The notes under the pieces are model-generated. The model ran no database searches and was not told where the DNA came from. It saw only the letters and a program-made list of their open reading frames with translations. A DNA stretch of 64,000 bases from Amphibacillus marinus (GTDB lineage: Bacteria; Bacillota; Bacilli; Bacillales; Amphibacillaceae), in the NCBI RefSeq assembly GCF_900110345.1, contig NZ_FODJ01000004.1, positions 60,932-124,931 on the forward strand. Reading direction: 5' to 3'. Position 1 is the stretch's first letter; each line of letters opens with the position of its first letter. This document shows positions 47,163 to 56,319 of this stretch, one piece after another. The translations under genes and the position numbers were made by a program.

Positions 47163-48605
47163 TTACTTATAAACTTGTTCACTATCTATGTCAAGTAGTC
47201 GAGAGTGAATCAGATCACGGTACCAGTAGGCAGACTTTTTAAGTTTGCGGTTCCGGTTATCGGCTAAATTAATCTCAACCAAGCCATAGCGATTTTTAAA
47301 AGCATTCATTGGCGAAACATTATCTGAATATGCCCACAGCATATAACCGCGGCAATTTGCACCATCCGCTACTGCCCGCAAAAGCTGGTAAATATGATCG
47401 CGAATAAAGGTAATTCGGTAGTCATCTTGGATAATGTTTGTCTCATCCTTAAAGCGGTGCTCATTTTCAACACCCATGCCATTTTCGGCAATAAACCATT
47501 CAATATTGCCATACTCGTTCTTCATCCGCATCGCCATGTCATACATAATTTCAGGATAGATCTCCCAACCCCGGTGCGGATTCATATTCCGGCCAGGCAG
47601 CTCGAACTTTTCATAATAATAGCTTGGGTGAAAAGGAACTTCATCGTTCCAAGTTGCTGTTTGGGCTTGAACACGGTGCGGGAAGTACAGGTTTAACCCG
47701 ACATAATCAACCGTATTAGCTTTAATGATCTCAAGCTCTGCATCAGTGTAGTCAAACGTTATGTTGTGCTTGTCCATCAGTTGCCATAACTCCTGTGGAT
47801 ACTCACCTTTGATGGAGGGATCAAGAAAGACCCGATTAAAGAAGAGATCATAAATGCGAGCAGCCTCCTGATCATGTGGGGCTGAAGAACGGGCATAAGT
47901 AACCTCCGGGTTCAGGATGACACCAATCTTTGCACCAGTTTGATCCAGTTTTTTTTCCTTGAAAAGCTTCACCACTCGTGCTGTTGCAAGGGCTTTATTG
48001 TAGTTCCACTGCATCCACTTGCTCGTGTTTTGCTCATAGGGATAACGAATAGCATCTAAATAGACGCGTGTTTGAATGACAATCGGTTCATTAAAAGTAA
48101 ACCAGTGCTTCACTCGATCGCCATAGCGTTCAAACACTTTTTCAGTATACTTTAAAAAGAGTTCTAGAACATGCTTAGACCCCCAACCACCATATTGTTC
48201 AAATAATACAGCGGGTACTTCATAATGTTCTAGGCAAATCATGGGCTCAACACCATTTTCGAGTAGTACATTGATAAGATTATCGATGTAATTAGCATAA
48301 TCTTCATCGACTTCCGCATTTTCATAGTCAGTTAAAAAGCGTGACCAATTAATTGAGGTGCGAAAATGGGTAAGTCCTATTTCCTTCATTAACGCAACAT
48401 CTTCCTGATAACGGTTGTAGAAGTCTGTTGCCCCTGCTGGTCCATAGCCGTTATGCCAAACGTGCTGGGCATTTTTGTACCATAAATCAAGGAATGAGTC
48501 TTGTCCTTCCTTTTTTCCTGACCACCCTTCTGTTTGCCAAGCAGAAACAGCAGCTCCTAATATGAAATCTTCTGGAATTTTAATTTTGTCCATAATTTTT
48601 TTCAT
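47163..48605 (-). CDS. GH1 glycosidase paired with mannonate dehydratase
   Basis: 480 residues, with acid/base E173 in FNEPI and nucleophile E374 in AENG. The entry motif is diverged (LGAAVSAWQTEGW), and the WWGSAASATQTEG of the cassette enzymes is absent, so it is a separate GH1 lineage. It follows uxuA by three bases and is translated with it. A phospho-beta-glycosidase for a different disaccharide, or a uronide, is possible; context alone cannot decide. Confidence 0.87.
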   Translation of the reverse strand: MKKIMDKIKIPEDFILGAAVSAWQTEGWSGKKEGQDSFLDLWYKNAQHVWHNGYGPAGATDFYNRYQEDVALMKEIGLTHFRTSINWSRFLTDYENAEVDEDYANYIDNLINVLLENGVEPMICLEHYEVPAVLFEQYGGWGSKHVLELFLKYTEKVFERYGDRVKHWFTFNEPIVIQTRVYLDAIRYPYEQNTSKWMQWNYNKALATARVVKLFKEKKLDQTGAKIGVILNPEVTYARSSAPHDQEAARIYDLFFNRVFLDPSIKGEYPQELWQLMDKHNITFDYTDAELEIIKANTVDYVGLNLYFPHRVQAQTATWNDEVPFHPSYYYEKFELPGRNMNPHRGWEIYPEIMYDMAMRMKNEYGNIEWFIAENGMGVENEHRFKDETNIIQDDYRITFIRDHIYQLLRAVADGANCRGYMLWAYSDNVSPMNAFKNRYGLVEINLADNRNRKLKKSAYWYRDLIHSRLLDIDSEQVYK

Positions 48606-48608
48606 CCC

Positions 48609-49649
48609 CTATTCCTTTGTGAATGCTTCCCAGATACCTAATAAATAACTTGCGCCAAGTGCTCGATCATAAAGCCCGTAGCCTGCTCGGCCTTGTTCAC
48701 CCCAAATCATCCGTCCATGATCAGGGCGCATATAGCCACTGAAGTTGGAATCAGCATATGCTTTTAAGATACCAGACATATCTAAACTACCAGTAGCAGA
48801 GTAATGCGCTGACTCTTCAAAATCACGATTGTCTAGAATTTTTACATTACGCATATGAGCAAAATGGATTTTGTTTTTTTGTCCGAACTTTTTAACAAGC
48901 TTAATAACATCATTATTAGCGTCACAGCCTAATGAGCCACTACAGAGCGTTAGCCCATTACTGTCACTGTCAACGATACTAATTAAGCGATCTAAACTTT
49001 GTTCATTTTTGATAATACGGGGTAAATCAAACAATGACCAAGGTGGATCGTCAGGGTGAATTGCCATTTTAATATCACATTCCTCAGCGACTGGAATGAT
49101 CGCTTTTAAGAAATAGCTTAAGCTCGCCCAAAGATCCTCATCTGTTTTATCTTGATAAGCCTCTAGTAATGCCTGTAATTCCTGCTTTTGATATGAGGTA
49201 TCCCAGCCAGGAAGTGCTAGGTTATTTTTATCTTGACTTAATTTTTCAAGCTGTTCATTGTAAAATACTAATGTTGATGATCCATCAGGGAGCTGTTTAT
49301 CCAACTGGGTCCGAGTCCAGTCAAAGACCGGCATAAAATTGTAACAGATTACTTTAATACCGGCTTTGGCTAAATTACGAATGGTATCCTGATAATTGCT
49401 AATATATTGGTCTCGTGTAGGGTGACCTAGCTTAATATCCTCATGAACAGGTACACTTTCGATAATTTCTAAGTGAAGCCCGGCCTCCTCAATTGTTTGT
49501 TTAAGTTTAGTGATTTTGTCTAGCGGCCATACGTCACCGACGGGTATATCATAAAGCGCACTAACGATGCCATACATACCAGGGATTTGGTTAATATACT
49601 TAAGCGGTACCGGATCGTCATGCCCAAACCAGCGAAAAACCATTTTCAT
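48609..49649 (-). CDS. uxuA: Mannonate dehydratase
   Basis: 346 residues from the ATG at 49649; the GTG at 49658 is the alternative. UxuA family: [14 protein letters not shown] start, [12 protein letters not shown] near 104, metal-binding AIHPDDPPW near 200, CSGSLGC near 240, HMRNVK near 268 and [12 protein letters not shown] near 312. It dehydrates D-mannonate to 2-keto-3-deoxygluconate. No uxaC, uxuB or kdgK is in the window, so this step must link to genes elsewhere. It shares a transcript with a GH1 gene. Confidence 0.93.
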   Translation of the reverse strand: MKMVFRWFGHDDPVPLKYINQIPGMYGIVSALYDIPVGDVWPLDKITKLKQTIEEAGLHLEIIESVPVHEDIKLGHPTRDQYISNYQDTIRNLAKAGIKVICYNFMPVFDWTRTQLDKQLPDGSSTLVFYNEQLEKLSQDKNNLALPGWDTSYQKQELQALLEAYQDKTDEDLWASLSYFLKAIIPVAEECDIKMAIHPDDPPWSLFDLPRIIKNEQSLDRLISIVDSDSNGLTLCSGSLGCDANNDVIKLVKKFGQKNKIHFAHMRNVKILDNRDFEESAHYSATGSLDMSGILKAYADSNFSGYMRPDHGRMIWGEQGRAGYGLYDRALGASYLLGIWEAFTKE

Positions 49650-49766
49650 TTCTGTCACACCCCAAATTTCCTTTTTAATTTGGCTTTATGTTCTTACATT
49701 GTCAAGGTTAAGCCTAGCATTGATATTTCCTATATGAATAAGAAGTAATAAGTAAGCTAGAATAAA

Positions 49767-49790
49767 AGCGTAGCAGAATTAGGCTACGCT
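49767..49790 (-). terminator. Terminator of cassette 2
   Basis: Stem AGCGTAGC/GCTACGCT with an 8-base loop, followed by TTTTATTC on the minus strand. Matches the cassette 1 terminator. Confidence 0.82.
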
Positions 49791-49801
49791 CTAAAGTTTT
49801 T

Positions 49802-51187
49802 TTATTCACTAAAGCCGTTCTTTTGTGCAGTTTCTGCAAACCAACTTGCACTTTTTTTAGCTGTTCTTTCTTTCGTTTCTAAGTTAACTGAGAAAAAGCC
49901 ATAACGATTCTTATAAGCATTCATCCAGGACCAATTATCCATAAAGGTCCAGAGATGATAGCCTTTGGCATTACATCCTTCGCTAATTGCTTTGTGCAAC
50001 CATTTTAAATGCCCCTTGATAAATTCAATTCGATAATCATCCTCGATTCGACCTTCTTTAATAAAACGTTGTTCATCTTGAACACCCATCCCATTTTCTG
50101 AGATGAATGATTCAATGTTACCATAATTCTCTTTAAGGTCGATCATTATGTCATAAATTCCCTTTTCGTAAATTTCCCAACCACGATACGGATTCATGTT
50201 TCGACCAGGCATTTCGTAGCGATCAAAAAACCAGCTTGGCATAAAGGGGCTGTGCGGGTTAGGGAGGTGATCCTTTGCCTTTACTCGACGGGGTTGGTAA
50301 TAGTTCACCCCTAATAGGTCGACAGTGTTTTCTTTTAGCAATGCGCGATCCTCTGGTAAGGTGGTAGGTAAATGCCCATACTCCTTTAGTAATTCAATTA
50401 GCTCAGCTGGGTATTCTCCCTTTACAGCTGGGTCTAAGAAACTTCGATTAAAGAATAAATTAGCAATGCGCGAAGCTTTTAAGTCAGCTGGATGCTGGCT
50501 ACGCGGATATGACGGTGTAAGATTTAAGATAATTCCTATTTTACCGTCATATGCTTGATGGTAAGCTTTTACTGCACCGGCATGAGCCAGCATGGTATGA
50601 TAAGCAACTTGAATTGCCCGTCTTGCATCAACTACATTTGGATAATGCATATCATATAAATATCCAGCCTCTACTGGGACAATCGGTTCATTAAAGGTAA
50701 ACCATGTCTTGACACGATCACCAAACAAAGCGAAAGCTTGCTGCGCATATGCTACATAGGCATCAATGACGTCACGATTTTCCCAGCCTCCTTTTTCCTG
50801 CAGGGTCATCGGCATATCGAAATGATATAAGTTGACGAAAGGCTCGATTTCGTTAGCAATTAACTCGTTAATCACTTGATTATAAAAATCGACCGCTTCT
50901 TGATTAACCTCTCCAGTACCTGCTGGAATTAATCGTGCCCAAGCAATAGATAACCGAAAACTATTATGTCCTGTTGCTTTCATGTTTTTAATATCTTCTT
51001 TAAAGCGATTGTAAAAGTCAGAGGTATAATACGGTCCAACCCCTTCGAAAAAGCGATTTGGCTCTGTCTCGAACCAATGATCCCATATGTCTTTTCCTTT
51101 TGTTCCATTATGTGATCCTTCAGTTTGCGTAGCTGAAGCAGCGCTTCCCCACCAAAAACCGCTAGGGAATTGATAGTTTTTAGTCAT
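49802..51187 (-). CDS. GH1 phospho-beta-glycosidase of cassette 2
   Basis: 461 residues, catalytic E167 (FNEPI) and E364 (SENG), WWGSAASATQTEG start. Colinear with 43523-44908 without gaps. The clearest differences are in a short stretch near 40-55 and around residue 275-285. It is the last gene of cassette 2, 12 bases after IIA, and has its own hairpin terminator. Confidence 0.92.
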   Translation of the reverse strand: MTKNYQFPSGFWWGSAASATQTEGSHNGTKGKDIWDHWFETEPNRFFEGVGPYYTSDFYNRFKEDIKNMKATGHNSFRLSIAWARLIPAGTGEVNQEAVDFYNQVINELIANEIEPFVNLYHFDMPMTLQEKGGWENRDVIDAYVAYAQQAFALFGDRVKTWFTFNEPIVPVEAGYLYDMHYPNVVDARRAIQVAYHTMLAHAGAVKAYHQAYDGKIGIILNLTPSYPRSQHPADLKASRIANLFFNRSFLDPAVKGEYPAELIELLKEYGHLPTTLPEDRALLKENTVDLLGVNYYQPRRVKAKDHLPNPHSPFMPSWFFDRYEMPGRNMNPYRGWEIYEKGIYDIMIDLKENYGNIESFISENGMGVQDEQRFIKEGRIEDDYRIEFIKGHLKWLHKAISEGCNAKGYHLWTFMDNWSWMNAYKNRYGFFSVNLETKERTAKKSASWFAETAQKNGFSE

Positions 51188-51199
51188 GGTTAGCCTCCT

Positions 51200-51511
51200 T
51201 TACTTATTACGATAAATCTCAATAATTTCAATTGCTAAGTCTCGAACGGTCATTGCCGTCATTAGGTGATCTTGTGAATGAACGAGGATGACATTTACCC
51301 CGCCTTGTTCACCCCGTGCTTCTTGCTGTAGTAATTCGGTCTGATATTTGTGTGCTTTTCCTAATTCCTCACTAGCTTCAATAATTTTAGCGTCTGCCTC
51401 TGTAAAATTACCTTCTTTAGCCTCTTGAATGGCCTCCATTGCACTTGACTTGCCGTTTCCCGCATACAAGATAATTTGAAAGGCAATCTCTGTTAATGCT
51501 TGTGTCATCAT
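51200..51511 (-). CDS. PTS lactose/cellobiose family IIA component (cassette 2)
   Basis: 103 residues; two adjacent ATGs follow GGGGGAG and the second (51508) has the better spacing. Phospho-histidine in VILVHSQDHL. Paralog of 44921-45229, differing at scattered positions. Confidence 0.94.
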   Translation of the reverse strand: MMTQALTEIAFQIILYAGNGKSSAMEAIQEAKEGNFTEADAKIIEASEELGKAHKYQTELLQQEARGEQGGVNVILVHSQDHLMTAMTVRDLAIEIIEIYRNK

Positions 51512-51538
51512 TGCTCCCCCTTTAGTAAACCCTTTAAG

Positions 51539-52819
51539 TTAGTCATTATTTAATTCACTTTGTAAGTATTGCTTGTCTAATAATCTGATGAACGGGAACC
51601 AGATGACAAAAACAATTCCAATGTTAATTAACTGCATAACAGCTCCCATAATATTGTTTCCGGTGGCTAAGTACCCGCTAATAAGTGCAGGCGTGGTCCA
51701 TGGTACGATAACCCCAGTTAGTCTAGGTACAAAGCCAACTGCTGTAGCAAAGTAAGTGACAATCGTGACAACCACTGGCGCGACTAACCACGGAATTAGG
51801 ACAAGTGGATTCATAATGATTGGCAGGCCGAAAATGATTGGCTCGTTGACATTGAATGCTCCCGCTGGTCCACCAAGCTTTCCAAGCTCGCGCAATTGTT
51901 TACTGCGTACGACAAGGAATAATGCTATGACAACTGCGAAGGTCATACCCGAACCCCCAAGCCCTACGACATAGGTGTTAAAAAATTGTTTAGTTACAAT
52001 GTTTGGTAATTCTTCGCCTAATTGAGAGGCTGCTAAATTCTGATCATTTAATGCATACCAAATAGGATCAAAAACTGAATTAACAATGATTTGACCATGT
52101 AAGCCAAAAAACCAAAATACTTGAATTAATAGCACGGCAATAAGCGTTGCGGGCAATCCACTACCAAGAACGGTTAAAGGCTCCTGAATAATGGTGTAAA
52201 TTAAATTTTGGACAGTCTCAAACGGTGTAAAACTAACAATAATGCGAATGACAAGAAAAATGGTTAATGTCAAGGTAATTGGAATTAAAGCACTAAACGA
52301 TCGTGATACTGCTCCTGGGACCCCTGCCGGCATTTTAATTGTTAAGTTCTTGTTAACAAACAGTTGATAAAGCTCAGACGCAATAAAAGCAGTGAATATT
52401 CCTAAGAACATACCTTCTGCACTAAGTGCTGATGTAGGAACGACACCAGATGTGTTATCTACAACCTGAGGTGTAAGAACGAGAAAGGAGGCGAGCGCTA
52501 CCACTGCGCCATAAATCGCTTCACCACCGCGTTGTTCAACCATCTTATAGCCAATTCCAATTATTGCAAATAAACCCATAATACTTAATGTGGCTGCGGA
52601 AGCTGGGCCAAGCGCATTCCGGTAAGCCTGGTACGCCTCTTCACCGATAACGCGATCTAGGAATGGTAGATTTGCTAGAACGACAAAAATAGAACCAAAA
52701 ATTATTAAAGGTAAGGCGACCATAAACCCATTACGAAGCGCAGTTAAGTAGCGGTTATTATTTAAGCGCTCTGCTATTGGAACTAATATATTTTCAAGTT
52801 TATCCATAAACGTATTCAT
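51539..52819 (-). CDS. celB: PTS cellobiose-type IIC permease (cassette 2)
   Basis: 426 residues, same length and helix pattern as 45315-46595, with GLHGQIIVNSVFDP and FNVNEPIIFGLPIIMNP. It lies 27 bases upstream of IIA, without the hairpin found in cassette 1. Substrate presumably a beta-1,4-linked gluco- or manno-disaccharide. Confidence 0.94.
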   Translation of the reverse strand: MNTFMDKLENILVPIAERLNNNRYLTALRNGFMVALPLIIFGSIFVVLANLPFLDRVIGEEAYQAYRNALGPASAATLSIMGLFAIIGIGYKMVEQRGGEAIYGAVVALASFLVLTPQVVDNTSGVVPTSALSAEGMFLGIFTAFIASELYQLFVNKNLTIKMPAGVPGAVSRSFSALIPITLTLTIFLVIRIIVSFTPFETVQNLIYTIIQEPLTVLGSGLPATLIAVLLIQVFWFFGLHGQIIVNSVFDPIWYALNDQNLAASQLGEELPNIVTKQFFNTYVVGLGGSGMTFAVVIALFLVVRSKQLRELGKLGGPAGAFNVNEPIIFGLPIIMNPLVLIPWLVAPVVVTIVTYFATAVGFVPRLTGVIVPWTTPALISGYLATGNNIMGAVMQLINIGIVFVIWFPFIRLLDKQYLQSELNND

Positions 52820-52849
52820 AAGCTGTTATCCCTTCTAATTTATCTTTAT

Positions 52850-53158
52850 TTAATTACCAATTAAGTCAAAGGCTTTATTAAGAACAGCCTTGCCATCAAT
52901 ACGACCATAGGAAACTGGATCAATAACATCAAGTGGAATCCCAACTTCCTCTGCAGTAACGGCGAATTTTTTCTTCATGAAACGCATTTGCGGTCCAATT
53001 AGTAAGACATCCGCTCGTTTCATCTCCTCTGGTGCTTTATCTTGAGCAACTGCCCAAATTTCCACTTCTTCGCCGAGCTCCTTAGCAGCTTCCTCCATTT
53101 TTGTAACGAGTAAGCTTGTTGACATGCCAGCAGAGCAGGCAAGTAGTATTCTTTTCAT
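52850..53158 (-). CDS. celA: PTS lactose/cellobiose family IIB component (cassette 2)
   Basis: 102 residues with C8 in LLACSAGMSTS. First gene of cassette 2. Upstream lie a cre-like site and a TTTCC-N10-GGAAA palindrome at nearly the same distance as in cassette 1. Confidence 0.95.
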   Translation of the reverse strand: MKRILLACSAGMSTSLLVTKMEEAAKELGEEVEIWAVAQDKAPEEMKRADVLLIGPQMRFMKKKFAVTAEEVGIPLDVIDPVSYGRIDGKAVLNKAFDLIGN

Positions 53159-53207
53159 TTTAAAAATCCTCCTTGGTTGATTTTATTTTGATATAGCTAA
53201 ACCTTAA

Positions 53208-53223
53208 TATAATAACGCTTACA
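53208..53223. promoter_or_regulatory. cre-like site over cassette 2 promoter
   Basis: On the minus strand TGTAAGCGTTATTATA, close to the cre consensus, overlapping a TATTAT -10 (53209-53214). Confidence 0.6.
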
Positions 53224-53236
53224 CTTACATCTACTC

Positions 53237-53260
53237 TTTTTCCTACACATGTAGGAAAAA
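53237..53260. promoter_or_regulatory. Palindromic operator of cassette 2
   Basis: Arms TTTTTCCTACA and TGTAGGAAAAA around CA. It shares TTTCC and GGAAA at the same 10-base spacing with the cassette 1 operator but has a different centre (TACACATGTA). Confidence 0.65.
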
Positions 53261-53409
53261 TGAGATAGATCATTAGTTTGAGGCCGATAAATCTGTTGTT
53301 GAAGAGGGATAAGCTAACAACAATTAACACAGATTGACTTCAATATAAGTTACCCGTTTTTAAGTATAACTATTCTTATCGCATGGCGGAGAATAAGCAC
53401 AATAAAAAA

Positions 53410-53432
53410 CAGAGACACGTAGTGTGTCTCTG
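53410..53432 (-). terminator. Terminator of the cassette 2 regulator gene
   Basis: Stem CAGAGACAC/GTGTCTCTG with a 5-base loop, followed by TTTTTT on the minus strand. Confidence 0.88.
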
Positions 53433-53449
53433 ACTAACTAGTGACCGCC

Positions 53450-55387
53450 CTAATGAATAGCAGTTAATTTTGCCTCAATTAGACTTGTGAAGTCTTGATA
53501 CGAGTTCACATTGACGAGCTGCTCTACTAAGGTAAGGTCTTCAACAACGCCAACAAGAAAAGAAAAAATCTCCTGTAGTTTCTGATCATCATCCTTTTTA
53601 ACACTAAGCATGCAAATAAATTGTACCCGCCGTCCATCCCAGTCAATAGGATTTCTTAATGTGCAGATTGCCAAAAAGGTGGAGTCTGTTAAGCGTTCTA
53701 TTGGATGAGGGATCGCTACCGAGTTGCCAAAGCAAGTAGGTGACATGATTTCACGTTGATAAATGGCTTCTTTAAAGTGACGATTAACCAACCCTTGCTC
53801 TGTTAGCTTTGCAATTAGAAAATCAAGGACCTCTTCCTTTTCTTTGAAATCCTTTCTGAAAAAAGTACGAGCAGGGTCGGTATAATTTAGGACATTTCTT
53901 GAATCTTCGCTTAAAGCGCGCTTAATCTTGTCAACATCACTTGCTCCAATAATCGGATTGATAACTAATATTGGAATGGGTAGCTCTTCCTCCAAATAGT
54001 CAACAGAGATGACGAAATTGAGGTCTTTCATTGGATAAGATTTGAGCTCTTGTTTAGTAATCAAGTCAACAATCTTTAATTCCTGATCAAATTTTTCCCG
54101 TAGTTTATAATAAATAAAATAAGAAGATGCAAGCCCCTTTGGACAAATAACAATACAACGTTTAAAATTCTGTTTAACTTTAGATTTTTCCAAAGCAGCA
54201 GCAACATGTAAAGCTAAATAAGCTGCTTCATCTTCATTGATGCTCAGATTTATTAACGCTGATAATTTTTCAATCATATAAATTCCAATATCAAAAGCAA
54301 ACGGCTGCTTGAGCTTAATATCGGACAGTAGCGGGTTGTAAATTGGCATGCCGATCATTAGCCGATGAATAGTTGGTATGAGATGAAGGGCAAGTCCGTT
54401 GACTAAATGTTCATCCAGTAATAAATTCAACCCAAACTGATTATCAGCAGCTTCTATCAAAGTAATGGCTAGTTGCCTGTCCGCTTGATTATAATAATGG
54501 CTTACTGTAGCAGGATCTTTGTCGTGCTGATTATAAGTAATCAACTTTGCTGCTAGTAGAAGATCACGTATATAGAGAACCTCAGTATTAGGTAGTGTTA
54601 TTGTAAGTGTTCGACTTAATGCTGATGCAATTTCTTGTGCTGTCTGATATAAAAAATCATTTTTAGCTGGTAACACATTATGTTTTTTTTGTTCAACCAG
54701 TTGGTCTTCTATAATTCTTAGGCACATGATAAAAAGTTGTTCAACCAAATTTGATAAACCTTCGTCAGAGATCGGAAAGTATTGAAAGGTAATATCGGTC
54801 CCGAACAAATCTTTAATCCTGTTATATAGCTCTTGTTTCTCAAGTTCGTTATTTGTTTGGTTTGCAGAGAAAGTATAATGGGTTAGACAATAACGACGCT
54901 GTTCTTCTTGACCACTAATTTTCACCCCGTAGTTGGGTTTTTTGTCTAAAGCGAGTCTGAAGGGATGGAGCTGTGCTTTAACAGCTTTCAAATCTTTTTT
55001 AATTGTCGACTCACTAATAAATAGTTCATCAGCCAGATCAATTAATTTTAAATAATGATTTACACTTAATAACTTAAGGATTATATAGTAAACACGATCA
55101 GCTGGTTCGACAGGGATAATATGTGCATCTGAATTTGTCTGGTAATAATCCGCTTCAGCCAAAAACAGCTTCAATAATGCTTGATCGGCAACAAGTAGCT
55201 TATAGCCCTTACTAGCTACAGCTTCGAGCTTAGCGCCGTGTCTGTCGATAATGGGTGTTATTATTTTAATATCATTTCGAACCGTTCGGGTTGTGATGTC
55301 CAATAGTTTAGCCAGATCTCGACTTGATACTTCGTGCTCGTGCTCAAGCAGTATGTGGATTAATTTAACCTGTCGAATCGTTAACAT
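53450..55387 (-). CDS. PRD-containing PTS-controlled transcription regulator (cassette 2)
   Basis: 645 residues with the same domain order as 41319-43265: HTH with TTRTVRNDIKI, winged helix, PRD1, PRD2 with AYLALHVAAALE, IIB-like CPKGLASS and C-terminal IIA with VAIPHPIE. It is much more diverged from its paralog than the transport genes are from theirs. It lies upstream of cassette 2, while the other regulator lies downstream of cassette 1, so the two units are not simple whole-unit copies. Confidence 0.91.
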   Translation of the reverse strand: MLTIRQVKLIHILLEHEHEVSSRDLAKLLDITTRTVRNDIKIITPIIDRHGAKLEAVASKGYKLLVADQALLKLFLAEADYYQTNSDAHIIPVEPADRVYYIILKLLSVNHYLKLIDLADELFISESTIKKDLKAVKAQLHPFRLALDKKPNYGVKISGQEEQRRYCLTHYTFSANQTNNELEKQELYNRIKDLFGTDITFQYFPISDEGLSNLVEQLFIMCLRIIEDQLVEQKKHNVLPAKNDFLYQTAQEIASALSRTLTITLPNTEVLYIRDLLLAAKLITYNQHDKDPATVSHYYNQADRQLAITLIEAADNQFGLNLLLDEHLVNGLALHLIPTIHRLMIGMPIYNPLLSDIKLKQPFAFDIGIYMIEKLSALINLSINEDEAAYLALHVAAALEKSKVKQNFKRCIVICPKGLASSYFIYYKLREKFDQELKIVDLITKQELKSYPMKDLNFVISVDYLEEELPIPILVINPIIGASDVDKIKRALSEDSRNVLNYTDPARTFFRKDFKEKEEVLDFLIAKLTEQGLVNRHFKEAIYQREIMSPTCFGNSVAIPHPIERLTDSTFLAICTLRNPIDWDGRRVQFICMLSVKKDDDQKLQEIFSFLVGVVEDLTLVEQLVNVNSYQDFTSLIEAKLTAIH

Positions 55388-55520
55388 TCAATAAGCAACC
55401 CCTTTACATAATCTATCCACATCTTTTTTACAAAAGCTTACCCCTATTAATGTTATCTTGCAAAAGATATGTATGCAGTAGCGAGAAAATAACTGCAAAC
55501 ATCAAGTAGCAAAGCTATTA

Positions 55521-55549
55521 TTGAGTAATTGACAATATTCGTGTATACT
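55521..55549 (+). promoter_or_regulatory. gntR operon promoter
   Basis: TTGAGT (55521-55526) and TATACT (55544-55549), 17 bases apart, just before the operator. Confidence 0.55.
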
Positions 55550-55550
55550 A

Positions 55551-55564
55551 ACTTGTATACAAGT
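55551..55564. promoter_or_regulatory. GntR-type operator
   Basis: Perfect 14-base palindrome ACTTGTATACAAGT, immediately downstream of the -10. Resembles the operators of FadR/GntR-family autoregulators, such as the ATACTTGTATACAAG site of Bacillus gnt. Confidence 0.78.
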
Positions 55565-55590
55565 ATACTTGAATGTTATGGGGGTTGCAA

Positions 55591-56319
55591 ATGGTACTTG
55601 ATCAAGAAAGGCTGTATCCAGAAAAATGGCTTGTTAGGGCTTCAACAGGAGAGCGGATTGCCTGTGAGGTTAGAATCCAAATCATTGCGGGGGTGATCGA
55701 GTCAGGGACGGTTTTATCTGAGAATAAGCTTGCTAATGATTTTGACGTTAGTCGTTCGCCAGTTAGAGAGGCATTGAAACTGTTAGCAAGTGAAAACTTA
55801 GTTCGCCTTGAACGGATGGGGGCTGTGGTTCATGCATTAACTGAAAAACACATAACCGAAATGTATGATGTCCGCATTTTAATTGAGACATTCGTGTTTG
55901 AGCGATTGGTAAGTCAGAACGTTAATCCGTTAATTAAGGAATTAAGTAAAATTGTCCAAATGATGAAGGTTGCCATTGACTATAGTGATGCAGACGAGTT
56001 TGCCCATCAAGATCTACTTTTCCATGAAACGATTATTCAAGGCATTGATCATGCTTACATTTCAATGATATGGAAAAACCTCCGACCAATAATGGAAAGC
56101 TTAATATTACTGTCAATGCGTCAGCGTTTTCGGGCAAACGTTGAGGATTTTTCTAGGGTAATTGAAAATCATCAATTATACATTGATGCCATTAATCAAA
56201 AGGATCGGCAGTTAATGAACCAGTCGCTTCATCACAATTTTGATGATGTCCAACAAACAATTGATCAGCTTTGGCGCACACAACAAACTTTAAACAAGGG
56301 AGAAGTTACCAATGACTAA
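55591..56319 (+). CDS. gntR: GntR/FCD family regulator of gluconate operon
   Basis: 242 residues from the ATG at 55591 after GGGGG; an earlier ATG at 55573 precedes the ribosome site. Winged helix (about 10-75, with SENKLANDFDVSRSPVREALKLL) and a C-terminal FCD ligand domain (about 90-230). The gntR-gntK-gnd order and the operator are those of the Bacillus gnt operon, where gluconate releases the repressor. Confidence 0.92.
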   Translation: MVLDQERLYPEKWLVRASTGERIACEVRIQIIAGVIESGTVLSENKLANDFDVSRSPVREALKLLASENLVRLERMGAVVHALTEKHITEMYDVRILIETFVFERLVSQNVNPLIKELSKIVQMMKVAIDYSDADEFAHQDLLFHETIIQGIDHAYISMIWKNLRPIMESLILLSMRQRFRANVEDFSRVIENHQLYIDAINQKDRQLMNQSLHHNFDDVQQTIDQLWRTQQTLNKGEVTND

